Below, in pieces: positions 9,001 through 17,441 of a DNA stretch of 64,000 bases. Positions within the stretch are counted from its first letter, which is position 1. Every line of letters starts with the position of its first letter. Under the pieces are notes generated by a model, which was not told the origin of the DNA, did no database searches, and was given only the letters and a program-made list of their open reading frames with translations. The position numbers and the translations under genes were made by a program. Origin of the DNA: an uncultured Cellvibrionales bacterium (GTDB lineage Bacteria; Pseudomonadota; Gammaproteobacteria; Pseudomonadales; Cellvibrionaceae); NCBI GenBank assembly GCA_913020115.1, contig CAJWBQ010000018.1, positions 1-64,000 on the forward strand, read 5' to 3'.

Positions 9001-9165
9001 GATTACCTTCTTTAAGTAGCGTATTGGGCTTCTTTATTTATAGCTTAGCTTGGAGAAAATGCTAGAAATCTACTTGACGAGATAAGCCCTCCCCAATGAT
9101 CGAGTAAAAAGCGAAGCAATTATCAAATACCAAGCGTCTGCCAGGCTTAGGCAAATTCCCGCGTT

Positions 9166-9897
9166 CTATTTCACTCGATACCAATACTCATACGCCAACT
9201 TATAACCCAAGCTCTCATACAATTTGAGCGCAGACTGGTTCTCCGCAACAACCTGAAGATAGCTTTGATCTGCGCCTTGCTCGCGAGCCCAACTTAACAA
9301 GTTCTTAACAAGCGCAGCACCATAGCCCTTATTTCTCCACTGCTGCCCCGTGACAACATCAAACACACCAAAGACATTGTCACTCAATACTCCCAAGCCG
9401 CAGGCCACGGGAGAGCCATCCCGCAGCAACACCATTGGACACACTGGATCAGAGATACGCTCTAGAATTTCAATATGCGCGCCCTGCTTATCTAGCGAAT
9501 TGTTACTGAGCCTGTAGAAATGTTCTAGCCACTCGCGCACCTGTAAATGTTCCAAGGTGATATTGTCTGACACAGGCATTTCAACACCTTCAATCAATGT
9601 GCGAGTCAAGACGAATGAGCGGTCTACAAGGCGATAGGCCAAAGAATCTAAATATTCATCAAACCGAGAATGGTCGCAAAAGGCAGAAAGTCTAAATATA
9701 CAAGGAAGTTTATTGTGCTCAAAATACTGCTCACATTCGCGAACCCGTGCAGAAAAATCTCCTTGCAGTGATTGAATCAAATTAGCTGAATTGGCGCGTT
9801 TGGTGTAACCCGCCGAGCGACGAAGTACCATGCCCCTATCGTTAATTTCTTCGGCGGCCGGCCAAGCTCGAAACCCTGCCAACTCAATGTCTATCAT
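9166..9897 (-). CDS. GNAT-family N-acetyltransferase
   Basis: About 243 residues. The C-terminal third is a standard GNAT fold: VFDVVTGQQWRNKGYGAALV contains the acetyl-CoA-binding Q/RxxGxG/A loop (QWRNKGYG), and the family signature NQSALKLYESLGY follows near the end. The N-terminal half is weakly conserved and probably shapes the acceptor site. I set the start at the ATG at 9897; a TTG four codons upstream (9909) is also possible. The acceptor substrate cannot be told from sequence. It is the last gene before a strong terminator belonging to the lipoprotein gene upstream of it on the same strand. Confidence 0.85.
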   Translation of the reverse strand: MIDIELAGFRAWPAAEEINDRGMVLRRSAGYTKRANSANLIQSLQGDFSARVRECEQYFEHNKLPCIFRLSAFCDHSRFDEYLDSLAYRLVDRSFVLTRTLIEGVEMPVSDNITLEHLQVREWLEHFYRLSNNSLDKQGAHIEILERISDPVCPMVLLRDGSPVACGLGVLSDNVFGVFDVVTGQQWRNKGYGAALVKNLLSWAREQGADQSYLQVVAENQSALKLYESLGYKLAYEYWYRVK

Positions 9898-9912
9898 AGC
9901 AATACTCAAAAT

Positions 9913-9949
9913 AAATCAGGGCCACCCCAAACGCTGGTGGCCCTGATTT
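9913..9949 (-). terminator. intrinsic terminator after the Asp/Ala-rich lipoprotein gene
   Basis: Perfect 14-bp inverted repeat (9913-9926 and 9936-9949) with a 9-nt loop and a GC-rich stem, followed on the minus strand by an AT-rich tail. It lies 14 bp beyond the lipoprotein stop, separating that gene from the GNAT gene. Confidence 0.8.
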
Positions 9950-9963
9950 CACACAAACAATTA

Positions 9964-10341
9964 TTACTTCAGCTTGTCAGCCATTTTTTCTGCCATGCCT
10001 TCAGCTTTATCACTCATAGAGTCTGCCGCATCACCCATGGCATCACCGGCATCGTCTACAGCATCGGCCGCTGCGTCAACGGCGTCGTCCGCCATATCAC
10101 TGGCCGCATCCATCGCGTCATCCGCCATATCACCCGCGCTGTCCATTACATCGGACGTTGATTCCGCCGCTGCATCCATCGCGCCGCTGGCCGCATCCTT
10201 GGCTTTGTCCATCATCGATGAAGCTTCAGGTGATGCAGAACCAGAAGATGCTTCATTAGAGGAATCGTTACTGCAAGCACCTAAAGACATGGATAACACG
10301 GTGACGAGAGCAAGGCTACCCAGTACATTTTGAGTCTTCAT
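9964..10341 (-). CDS. small Asp/Ala-rich repeat lipoprotein
   Basis: 125-residue predicted lipoprotein: signal MKTQNVLGSLALVTVLSMS with lipobox LGAC, then a low-complexity Ser-rich linker and about 85 residues of degenerate repeats of the type MADDAMDAASD/MADDAVDAAAD. The repeat is rich in Ala, Asp and Met with an 11-residue spacing, predicting a long acidic amphipathic helix. The start at 10341 is preceded by AGGAG and gives a proper signal peptide; a longer frame to 10413 does not. Acidic LEA-like or Lpp-like envelope helices look similar. The function is unknown. It is a monocistronic unit with its own terminator. Confidence 0.75.
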   Translation of the reverse strand: MKTQNVLGSLALVTVLSMSLGACSNDSSNEASSGSASPEASSMMDKAKDAASGAMDAAAESTSDVMDSAGDMADDAMDAASDMADDAVDAAADAVDDAGDAMGDAADSMSDKAEGMAEKMADKLK

Positions 10342-10452
10342 AATTCTATCTCCTAATATGTTTGTTGTTATTTTTACCATCTGAGGATAAGACCAATAGG
10401 CTTTCACCGTCAACTGAGCGTTTCAAGCCTATCACTTTGATGCTGACGTAAT

Positions 10453-12102
10453 TTAGGTTCCAGCTTCCCAAATTACGTCACCGTCCAAGACTTTATGCAA
10501 ATAACTGCCATAACGCTCTTCCAGTTTATTACGCTTTATTTTCAGCGTGGGCGTTAACAATTCATTCTCAATGGTCCAGAAATCGGTACACACCACCAAA
10601 TGATCGAGACGCTGATGACTTTCCAACTCCGAATTAACTTCTTTCAGGGTGCGGATAAGACCTTGATGAACTTCATCATTAAATTCTTGGTTCTGTTCAT
10701 TTAATACCGCAATGGCCAATGGTTGCTTGCGCCCTGAGCCCAGCACACAGACCTGTTCAATAATGGAGTTGCGCGCCAACATGCTTTCAATAGGCACTGG
10801 CGCCACATATTTGCCTTTTGAGGTTTTAAACTGCTCCTTTACTCGGCCCACAATGTTGTAACAGCCATTTTCGTCGATGGTGCCTCGATCACCCGTGTGG
10901 AACCAACCGTCCACAATCGCCTCAGCAGTCGCTTCAGGATTGTTGTAGTAATAAGTAAATACTGCATCACCGCCAATCAAAACTTCGCCTTCGTCAGACA
11001 ATTTCATCTTAACGCAATCAATGGGCTTACCAATTGAACCCACAAAACGCGTATCAAAAGGAATGGTGCTGCACGAGAGGCCAGAGGTTTCCGTCATCCC
11101 CCAACCTTCAGAAATTTCAATGCCGATACGCTCATACCAGCGTAAAATTTCTGGAGAAATTGGGGCTGAACCCGAGCCGAAAGTTCGGCACTTGTCCAAA
11201 CCTAAACCCTCGCGAATTTTTTTCGCCACCATTTTTCCAACAATCGGAATTTTCAGCAGTCGCTGCAGTTTTCGATCTGGCATCTTGGCGAGAATTTGAG
11301 ACTGAAACTTTGTCCATAAACGCGGCACAGAAATAAACCCTGAAGGCCGTGCATATCGAACGTCGGCAATAAAGGTATCAAGAGACTCCACGAAGGCAAT
11401 CTCAACACCGCCATAGACCGACATCCATTCAACCACACCACGTTCAGTAATATGCGCTAGCGGTAAGTAGGACATTAACCGGTCCCCAGGCTTTGAATCA
11501 AAGGCCTTAGCGGAACAAGAACTGGAGGACCCAATATTGCGATAAGTTAAGGCCACGCCCTTTGGCAATCCGGTACTGCCAGAGGTGTATGCAATGGTCA
11601 TCAGGTCATCAGGAATGTGCTCTGCCACATCGGCGACGGGCATTACTTGATAGGTGCTCAGCCAGTCACTCCACTGAACGTCCGCGTTGCAGCTCGGGTA
11701 AGGGTAGGCTATTTTGAGAACGCCTTTGGGAATAGCTTCGTTCGCGGCGTCCAAACTGTCGAGCTTACCGACAAAAATGGCCTTGCTGCCGCTGTGTGAC
11801 AATACATGGCTTATGGTTTTGACGCCCGCGGTAGAATAAATGGGCACGCTGACCATGCCCGCCATCATGATCGCAATGTCACTCACAAACCATTCCGCAC
11901 AGTTTTTTGAGAGTAGGGCAATGCGATCGCCCGCTACAAAACCCTGCGCCTTTAGTCCAGCGGCAATTCGTCTAGCTTGAAGGTCAACCTCACGCCACGT
12001 GAGCGTATAAAATTCTTGATTGATGGGCTGATGTAGCCAAACTTGGTCGGGGTTAGCCTCCAGCTGTGCCTGAAACTGAGCCAAGGGTAAAAGGTATTGC
12101 AT
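10453..12102 (-). CDS. AMP-dependent long-chain acyl-CoA synthetase
   Basis: Member of the ANL adenylating family, 549 residues, most like FadD15-type long-chain fatty acid-CoA ligases: it activates a carboxylate with ATP to an acyl-adenylate and then an acyl-CoA. The P-loop-like motif is YTSGSTGLPKG (about 171-181), followed by YLPLAHITER, GWGMTETSG and WFHTGDRG, then a short hinge (VGRVKEQFKTSKGKYV) and the C-terminal domain. It lies 93 bp downstream of kbl on the same strand and may be read through from the tdh-kbl transcript, though nothing ties it to threonine breakdown. Chain-length preference cannot be read from the sequence. Confidence 0.9.
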   Translation of the reverse strand: MQYLLPLAQFQAQLEANPDQVWLHQPINQEFYTLTWREVDLQARRIAAGLKAQGFVAGDRIALLSKNCAEWFVSDIAIMMAGMVSVPIYSTAGVKTISHVLSHSGSKAIFVGKLDSLDAANEAIPKGVLKIAYPYPSCNADVQWSDWLSTYQVMPVADVAEHIPDDLMTIAYTSGSTGLPKGVALTYRNIGSSSSCSAKAFDSKPGDRLMSYLPLAHITERGVVEWMSVYGGVEIAFVESLDTFIADVRYARPSGFISVPRLWTKFQSQILAKMPDRKLQRLLKIPIVGKMVAKKIREGLGLDKCRTFGSGSAPISPEILRWYERIGIEISEGWGMTETSGLSCSTIPFDTRFVGSIGKPIDCVKMKLSDEGEVLIGGDAVFTYYYNNPEATAEAIVDGWFHTGDRGTIDENGCYNIVGRVKEQFKTSKGKYVAPVPIESMLARNSIIEQVCVLGSGRKQPLAIAVLNEQNQEFNDEVHQGLIRTLKEVNSELESHQRLDHLVVCTDFWTIENELLTPTLKIKRNKLEERYGSYLHKVLDGDVIWEAGT

Positions 12103-12195
12103 CGAGTGGATCCTTTATTATTTTCATGGAAACTCCCGCTAAAGTATCAAGCTCAAGATACCAATACCAGCCCTCAACAACTGAACTGCACCAAT

Positions 12196-13377
12196 TCACT
12201 CTGATTTCGCTCTGGCAAATGCCTCTATTGCTCGATCAATGTCTGCATCGCTAAGCGCTGCCGACATTTGGGTTCGGATACGCGCCTTACCCTTTGGCAC
12301 CACAGGAAAGGAAAAAGCCACGACATAAACCCCCAACGCTAGCAAGCGCTCGGCAAATTGGCTCGCTTTTAAAGCGTCGTGCATCATCACTGGCACGATG
12401 GGATGCTCTCCGGGCAGCAGGTCAAAACCCAAGCGATCTAAACCGTCACGAAAGCGTGCTGTATTGGCCGCGAGCTTGTCGCGCAAGGCTGTAGACTCAC
12501 TCACCAGTTCCAAGGCCTTAAGCGCTCCGGCAACCACCGGTGGTGCTACCGTATTGGAGAATAAATAGGGCCTAGAACGCTGGCGCAAGAGTTCTACCAC
12601 TTCCTTACGCGCCGAGGTATAGCCACCGCTGCCACCTCCTAGAGCCTTACCTAGGGTTCCGGTGATAATATCCACCCGATCCATGCAGCCTCTATATTCG
12701 TGCGTGCCTCGCCCCGACTGGCCAACAAAACCTGTTGCGTGACAATCATCAAAATGCACCAGGGCGTTATATTTGTCCGCTAGATCACAAATTTCATCGA
12801 GACGGGCAATGTATCCGTCCATTGAAAACACACCGTCTGTTGTTATCAGTTTAAAACGCGCGCCCGCTTTGGTGGCCGCCTGCAATTGGGACTCTAAATC
12901 GGCCATGTCATTATTGGCATAACGATAACGTTTAGCTTTACACAAGCGCACACCATCAATAATGCTCGCGTGATTTAGAGCATCGGAAATCACTACGTCC
13001 TCTGGACCGAGAAGAGTTTCAAACAAGCCGCCATTGGCATCAAAGCAGGAAGGATAAAGAATGGTGTCTTCCGTACCCAAAAATTCACTCAGCTTTGATT
13101 CCAACTGCTTATGGATACTTTGCGTGCCACAGATAAACCGCACGGAAGCCATGCCATACCCCCAATCGCTCAAGCCTTGGCGCGCGGCGTCATTCACGGC
13201 TGGGTGCTGCGCTAAGCCCAAGTAATTGTTCGCGCACAAGTTCAAAGCCCGATCGCGCCCATTGACCCCAACTTGGACCCCTTGTGGCGTGGTGATTTCG
13301 CGTTCATGCTTGTACAATCCCGCGGCCTCAATGCCGGCCAGCTCAAGGCTGACATGCTCTAAAAAATGGTCGTTCAT
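12196..13377 (-). CDS. kbl: glycine C-acetyltransferase (2-amino-3-ketobutyrate CoA ligase)
   Basis: PLP enzyme of the alpha-oxoamine synthase family that cleaves 2-amino-3-ketobutyrate with CoA into glycine and acetyl-CoA. The 393-residue length is usual. The PLP lysine is K244 in [15 protein letters not shown], the same number as in E. coli Kbl; [18 protein letters not shown] (about 208-225) is the cofactor-binding segment. It follows tdh by 27 bp on the same strand, forming the two-step threonine-to-glycine pathway. The tdh context separates it from the related 8-amino-7-oxononanoate synthase. Confidence 0.96.
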   Translation of the reverse strand: MNDHFLEHVSLELAGIEAAGLYKHEREITTPQGVQVGVNGRDRALNLCANNYLGLAQHPAVNDAARQGLSDWGYGMASVRFICGTQSIHKQLESKLSEFLGTEDTILYPSCFDANGGLFETLLGPEDVVISDALNHASIIDGVRLCKAKRYRYANNDMADLESQLQAATKAGARFKLITTDGVFSMDGYIARLDEICDLADKYNALVHFDDCHATGFVGQSGRGTHEYRGCMDRVDIITGTLGKALGGGSGGYTSARKEVVELLRQRSRPYLFSNTVAPPVVAGALKALELVSESTALRDKLAANTARFRDGLDRLGFDLLPGEHPIVPVMMHDALKASQFAERLLALGVYVVAFSFPVVPKGKARIRTQMSAALSDADIDRAIEAFARAKSE

Positions 13378-13404
13378 TGTTTTGCCCTTATTTGTCCGCT
13401 TCGT

Positions 13405-14436
13405 CTAAGCCGTAGCCCAGTTCAGTATGACCTTACCGGCCCTACCACTTTTCATTGCATCAAAGCCCTGCTGAAAATCTTGATAGCCAAGCCTGTGTGT
13501 AATTACCGGGGCGATGTTTAAGCCGCTATCGACCATCACTGACATTTTGTACCAGGTTTCATACATCTCCCGACCATAAATGCCTTTGATGGTCAGCATA
13601 TTGAATATCACTACATTCCAATCAATGGCCATGTCTTTACTGGGAATGCCCAACATAGATATTTTGCCGCCGTGACACATAGCCTCCAGCATTTGTGTAA
13701 ACGCCTCAGGACTGCCCGACATTTCCAAGCCCACATCAAAACCTTCACTCATACCTAGCTGCGCCTGAACATCGGCCAGGCTTTCGTGTCGTACATCTAC
13801 GGTATGAGTTGCACCTAATTCTTTTGCCAGTGCCAAGCGCTCCGGATTCAAGTCGCTAATGACGACATGGCGAGCGCCAGCATGGCGACACACAGCAGCG
13901 GCCATAGCACCAATAGGACCCGCGCCAGTAATCAGTACGTCCTCTCCCAGTAAATCGTATTGCAAGGCCGTGTGTACCGCATTGCCAAAGGGGTCAAAGA
14001 GCGCCGCCACGTCTAAATCTATGCCGGCTCGATGCTCCCACACGTTAGACATTGGCAGCACAACATATTCAGCAAATGCCCCTTGGCGGTTAACACCAAT
14101 GCCGCTGGTGTCAGCACAGAGGTGGCGGCGGCCGGCCATGCAGTTGCGACAGCGGCCACACACTACATGCCCCTCCCCCGAGACAATTTGCCCAGATTTA
14201 AAATCAATGACATTAGAGCCAACGTCGACAATCTCTCCTACAAATTCGTGCCCTACTACCATAGGCACCGGAATGGTTTTTTGCGCCCAGGTGTCCCAGT
14301 TATAAATATGTAAATCTGTACCACAAATAGCGGTACGATCGACCTTAATAAGAACGTCGTTTATACCCATTTCCGGCATCGGCACATCTTCCAACCACAA
14401 ACCTTCCTGTGCGTGCCTTTTCACTAGAGCTTTCAT
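13405..14436 (-). CDS. tdh: L-threonine 3-dehydrogenase
   Basis: Zinc-dependent medium-chain dehydrogenase oxidising L-threonine to 2-amino-3-ketobutyrate with NAD. With the ATG at 14436 the protein has 343 residues and E. coli-like numbering: catalytic zinc ligands C38 and H63-E64, and structural zinc cysteines C93, C96, C99 and C107. [20 protein letters not shown] is the NAD-binding Rossmann motif. A longer frame reaching 14562 adds a 42-residue leader without homology and would overlap the divergent regulator's promoter. First gene of the tdh-kbl unit; an XRE-cupin regulator is transcribed divergently. Confidence 0.95.
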   Translation of the reverse strand: MKALVKRHAQEGLWLEDVPMPEMGINDVLIKVDRTAICGTDLHIYNWDTWAQKTIPVPMVVGHEFVGEIVDVGSNVIDFKSGQIVSGEGHVVCGRCRNCMAGRRHLCADTSGIGVNRQGAFAEYVVLPMSNVWEHRAGIDLDVAALFDPFGNAVHTALQYDLLGEDVLITGAGPIGAMAAAVCRHAGARHVVISDLNPERLALAKELGATHTVDVRHESLADVQAQLGMSEGFDVGLEMSGSPEAFTQMLEAMCHGGKISMLGIPSKDMAIDWNVVIFNMLTIKGIYGREMYETWYKMSVMVDSGLNIAPVITHRLGYQDFQQGFDAMKSGRAGKVILNWATA

Positions 14437-14554
14437 TTTTTGCCTCACTACTGAGTCTTGTTCATTAACGCCACTAGCGATACTATGCACATTCAAGATA
14501 GTGGAAATAATTACAAGATAATGGATTATGAGCAGACTAACGCCCATGATTCCT

Positions 14555-14581
14555 TTATGCAAGACTAATTTCTCTTATGCA
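14555..14581. promoter_or_regulatory. TTATGCA direct repeats in the tdh/XRE intergenic region
   Basis: TTATGCA occurs at 14555-14561 and 14575-14581, 20 bp apart, just in front of the XRE-cupin gene and within the region shared with tdh. The two-turn spacing suits a dimeric helix-turn-helix regulator, so this may be an autoregulatory site. It is a visual match only. Confidence 0.25.
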
Positions 14582-14590
14582 GGAAAACCA

Positions 14591-15160
14591 ATGACCCAGA
14601 AGAGCGATCAAACAGGTGACGTGTTATGTCAGCGCGTGGCCGAACTGCGCAAAAGTCATAAACTCACTTTAGACCAATTAGCGAGCAGTTCCGGGGTTAG
14701 CCGCTCGATGCTGAGCCAGATTGAGCGCGGGCAAGCAAATCCGACCTTGGCTGTGACCTTTCGTATAGCTCAAGCGTTTGGAATTACGATTGGGGAATTG
14801 GTAGACCAGCCCTGGACTTCCCCTAGTATTGAAGTGGTACACGGTGATGACGCTAACAACCTGTTTCGCTCAGACGATCGCTGTACTATCCGCACATTGT
14901 CGCCTCTACACTTAGAGCGGTCGGTGGAGTTTTATGAACTTGAGTTGGCCGCTGGCGAGTCGTTGCCTAGCTCGGCCCACTTTGAAGGCACTCGGGAACT
15001 GCTAACCGTTGCCAAAGGGCAAGCCGAAATTGAATCGGGCGAAACCCGGCGGGTATTGCAGGAAAACGATACCGCTAGCTATCGAGCCGACTTGAACCAC
15101 CGCATTACTAATACAGGGACTGAGCGCCTAGTGGCATACCTTGTGGTGACGTCACGCTAA
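14591..15160 (+). CDS. XRE-family regulator with C-terminal cupin domain
   Basis: 189-residue regulator. An N-terminal Cro/CI-type helix-turn-helix (LDQLASSSGVSRSMLSQIER, within residues 10-65) is joined to a small cupin beta-barrel (about 105-185), the layout of SutR/PuuR-type regulators that sense amino acids or amines. It is divergent from tdh-kbl, so control of threonine degradation is the obvious inference. I placed the start at 14591, where AGGAAAA precedes the ATG; a longer frame from 14528 adds 21 residues unlike the family. The 3' end overlaps the convergent persulfide dioxygenase gene by 9 bp. Confidence 0.87.
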   Translation: MTQKSDQTGDVLCQRVAELRKSHKLTLDQLASSSGVSRSMLSQIERGQANPTLAVTFRIAQAFGITIGELVDQPWTSPSIEVVHGDDANNLFRSDDRCTIRTLSPLHLERSVEFYELELAAGESLPSSAHFEGTRELLTVAKGQAEIESGETRRVLQENDTASYRADLNHRITNTGTERLVAYLVVTSR

Positions 15161-15856
15161 AGGCTTGTGTTTGCCGCAGGCCTGGTTGGCCGGTACCGCT
15201 ATGTCCATAAGAGCGGGGTTTGGCAGATGCAAAGCCTCCATCAACTCAACGTAGTCTTGCTCTGACGCTACCTTTAACCTTGGGTTGTGTTGACGCTCTT
15301 CGCCGATGGTGGAAACACTTGCCCCCTTATAATCATGCCCAGGGTATACAAGGGTATGACCAGGTAAGGCGAGCAATATATCCACGAGGCTTCTATACTG
15401 TTGCGCGGCACTGCCATTTTGAAAATCAGTCCGGCCAGTTCCACGTATTAGCAAAGTGTCCCCACTGAAGAGTTTGGGCTCTGGACCGTCGAGCAGAAAG
15501 CTATAGGAATCGTCTGTATGACCAGGGGTATAAAGCACTTTAAGGCTGTGCTTACCCACCTTAATTAGATCCTTGTGCTGGAATTTTGCAGAGGCACAAT
15601 CCGCTTTAGATTGTTTCCCCACGAGGCTTTGGCAGCCGGTGCGGTCCCTGAGTACGCTGGCAGCCGTTATATGGTCTGCATGGGTATGAGTATCTAAGGT
15701 CGCCGTAAGCGTCAGTCCTAATTCTCCCAATAAGAGCATGTAGTCCTCTACCTTTTCCTCCACCGAATCAATGATTAAGGCCTCTTTGGTCTGCTCATCA
15801 GCCAGTAGGTAACTATAGGTGTAACTGGTCTCGTCAAACAGCTGCCTAAATATCAT
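15152..15856 (-). CDS. MBL-fold persulfide dioxygenase (ETHE1/Blh-like)
   Basis: Metallo-beta-lactamase-fold protein of about 234 residues resembling ETHE1/Blh, which oxidises glutathione persulfide to sulfite with O2 and a mononuclear iron. The metal motif THTHADH (H57-x-H59-x-D61-H62 from this start), YTPGHTDDS, LFSGDTLLIRGTGRTDFQ and VYPGHDYKG are all seen; TGRTDFQ is typical of the persulfide dioxygenase group. The ATG at 15856 (MIFRQLFDETSYTYSYLL) matches the family start; an upstream TTG at 15952 would add 32 unrelated residues. Together with the rhodanese and TauE genes it forms a sulfane-sulfur detoxification operon. Confidence 0.88.
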   Translation of the reverse strand: MIFRQLFDETSYTYSYLLADEQTKEALIIDSVEEKVEDYMLLLGELGLTLTATLDTHTHADHITAASVLRDRTGCQSLVGKQSKADCASAKFQHKDLIKVGKHSLKVLYTPGHTDDSYSFLLDGPEPKLFSGDTLLIRGTGRTDFQNGSAAQQYRSLVDILLALPGHTLVYPGHDYKGASVSTIGEERQHNPRLKVASEQDYVELMEALHLPNPALMDIAVPANQACGKHKPLA

Positions 15857-15956
15857 TTGCCTGTGCCTTAAAGTGTGGGTTTCGTCTATGCCAAATGGCA
15901 ACCTATTAACGATAGTGCGCTCACCCCCAAACTTGTAGGCGAACACGAGCAATTCA

Positions 15957-16766
15957 TTATATAAAAATCATCAGCCCCGCAATTGACGCTAAACAAATTG
16001 CGAACACTTGCTGCAATTTTGGGCCTGATACCTTTTGCGCGATCATTTGCCCCAAGAGCATTCCGAAGATGCCTCCAGCAGCAATGATACAAAGCAATGA
16101 ATAATTCAGCTCTGCAGCACTGAATAAGTAACTCGCAAAACCGGAGCTGCTGACCACCGCAATGATCACTAGAGACGTCGCGATGGCTTGCTGGAAGCTA
16201 ACTTGGTTTAGATAGATGAGTAAGGGAACAATTAGAAACCCTCCCCCTACGCCAAACAAGCCGGTCAGCAGCCCCACCAACGAGCCGCTGAGCAGCAGGC
16301 CTCCCACACAACGCAGGCCCCACTGAAACTGTCCAGTTGGGCTCATTCTGCAAATTGGGGCGCTCTGGTTTTGTTGTCTGAGGTTTGAGCTGCGCGTTAT
16401 CGCACTGGCTTCAGGGCTAACTTTCGCTTGCCAAAACATCCTCAGGGCTATGATAAAGGCTAAAACGCTAAACCCGACGAGCAGCAGCGATTCATGAAGT
16501 TGTGCACCTAGCAACCGGCCTGCAGGCGCGCAAATTACGCCGCTAATACCCAGTAAGGTGGCCTGCACCCACAGGATACTATTACCGCGAAAATTGCGAA
16601 TACTTCCGTACAGGGCACTGACGGCTACCACGCCAAGAGAAACACCGATGGCGTCAACAATGGGCAATTTCAATATTAGAATTAGCAGGGGCACGGCGAA
16701 CACAGAACCACCGGCCCCCGTAAGACCCAGAACGCTTCCGATGACTACGCCCAAGAGAAAAGTCAT
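15957..16766 (-). CDS. sulfite exporter TauE/SafE family membrane protein
   Basis: About 269 residues with some eight hydrophobic segments and the two repeated TauE/SafE signatures: GLTGAGGSVFAVPLLI near the N-terminus and GLFGVGGGFLIVPLLIYL in the second half. Family members export sulfite, sulfoacetate or similar sulfur anions. The ATG at 16766 puts the first membrane segment at the N-terminus and lies 25 bp after the rhodanese stop; a longer frame to 16877 runs through the rhodanese gene and is unlikely. Placed between a rhodanese and a persulfide dioxygenase, it probably exports the sulfite made by the latter (inference). Confidence 0.85.
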   Translation of the reverse strand: MTFLLGVVIGSVLGLTGAGGSVFAVPLLILILKLPIVDAIGVSLGVVAVSALYGSIRNFRGNSILWVQATLLGISGVICAPAGRLLGAQLHESLLLVGFSVLAFIIALRMFWQAKVSPEASAITRSSNLRQQNQSAPICRMSPTGQFQWGLRCVGGLLLSGSLVGLLTGLFGVGGGFLIVPLLIYLNQVSFQQAIATSLVIIAVVSSSGFASYLFSAAELNYSLLCIIAAGGIFGMLLGQMIAQKVSGPKLQQVFAICLASIAGLMIFI

Positions 16767-16791
16767 ACTGAATAATGTAACCTCTTGAGGA

Positions 16792-17331
16792 TTACTTGTT
16801 CCATGGCATCCGCGCGAGCGCCATACCCATAGCACAGGTGTCTGTGATTCCGGCGAAAGTAAGCCCCGCTCCCACAAAAGCGGCTAGGCCATAGAAAGCG
16901 GGATTTACCGTGTAACCCAATATTGTCCCACACAATACCAGTGAGCCAGCGGCTATGCGCACCTGTCGCTCTAATGACATAACTGGATTGGCTGAGCTCT
17001 GTAAGCTGAGATCGGTGGCTCGCAAACTGTTGATGCCACCCTCAATGATCACCAGAGGGTTAGAAATAAGTTGGCCCGCCTTTTCACTGGCCATTCTAGC
17101 CCGCTGGCCCGCCTGGCAAAGGAGATAGACTGTTTGCTCTGGCCCGCAATCAATGCGACTTAATACGCCGTCTAAAGCTTTCTGATCAATTTCTTGTAAA
17201 GGCAAATTGTGGCTGTTAGGGGCATTTTCAGCTGCCACTTCAGCCGGTGTTCGAACGTCTAAGGTCACTAAAGTAGGCTGAGATTTATGCAAAGCAGCAT
17301 ACTGTTGGGCGGAGATATGGGAGGCATTCAT
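16792..17331 (-). CDS. rhodanese-like protein with C-terminal membrane (DUF2892) domain
   Basis: 179 residues. A single rhodanese domain (about 1-110) carries the DVRTPAE motif and active-site loop CQAGQRA with C72 as the persulfide-forming cysteine. After it lies a short two-helix hydrophobic DUF2892 region (VRIAAGSLVLCGTILGY and LAAFVGAGLTFAGITDTC), the YgaP-like layout that anchors the domain at the inner membrane. It is the first gene of the sulfur operon (rhodanese, TauE, persulfide dioxygenase), likely passing sulfane sulfur to glutathione. No ArsR-type regulator (BigR) is adjacent. Confidence 0.88.
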   Translation of the reverse strand: MNASHISAQQYAALHKSQPTLVTLDVRTPAEVAAENAPNSHNLPLQEIDQKALDGVLSRIDCGPEQTVYLLCQAGQRARMASEKAGQLISNPLVIIEGGINSLRATDLSLQSSANPVMSLERQVRIAAGSLVLCGTILGYTVNPAFYGLAAFVGAGLTFAGITDTCAMGMALARMPWNK

Positions 17332-17405
17332 AAGCGAGGCTCTTATTCCTTAAGTGAATAGAGTCCATACTAATGGTTATATAGCAATTTGGAAAGCACT
17401 TGTAT

Positions 17406-17428
17406 AAAAAAGGACCTTTCGGCCCTTT
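17406..17428 (-). terminator. intrinsic terminator after the M14 carboxypeptidase gene
   Basis: On the minus strand an 8-bp stem (one G-T pair) closed by a GAAA tetraloop and followed directly by six T residues, 14 bp beyond the stop. This is the textbook form of a rho-independent terminator. Confidence 0.85.
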
Positions 17429-17441
17429 AGTATTGTTTCGT

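Noticed and set aside
9974..10333. Plus-strand Ser/Ala-rich open frame opposite the lipoprotein gene
   Set aside because: It is the antisense image of the repeated GAT/GCC codons; the minus strand has the lipobox, the ribosome site and the terminator.
13405..14562. Longer start for threonine dehydrogenase
   Set aside because: The extra 42 residues have no family match, and they would cover the promoter region shared with the divergent regulator. The ATG at 14436 restores standard residue numbering.
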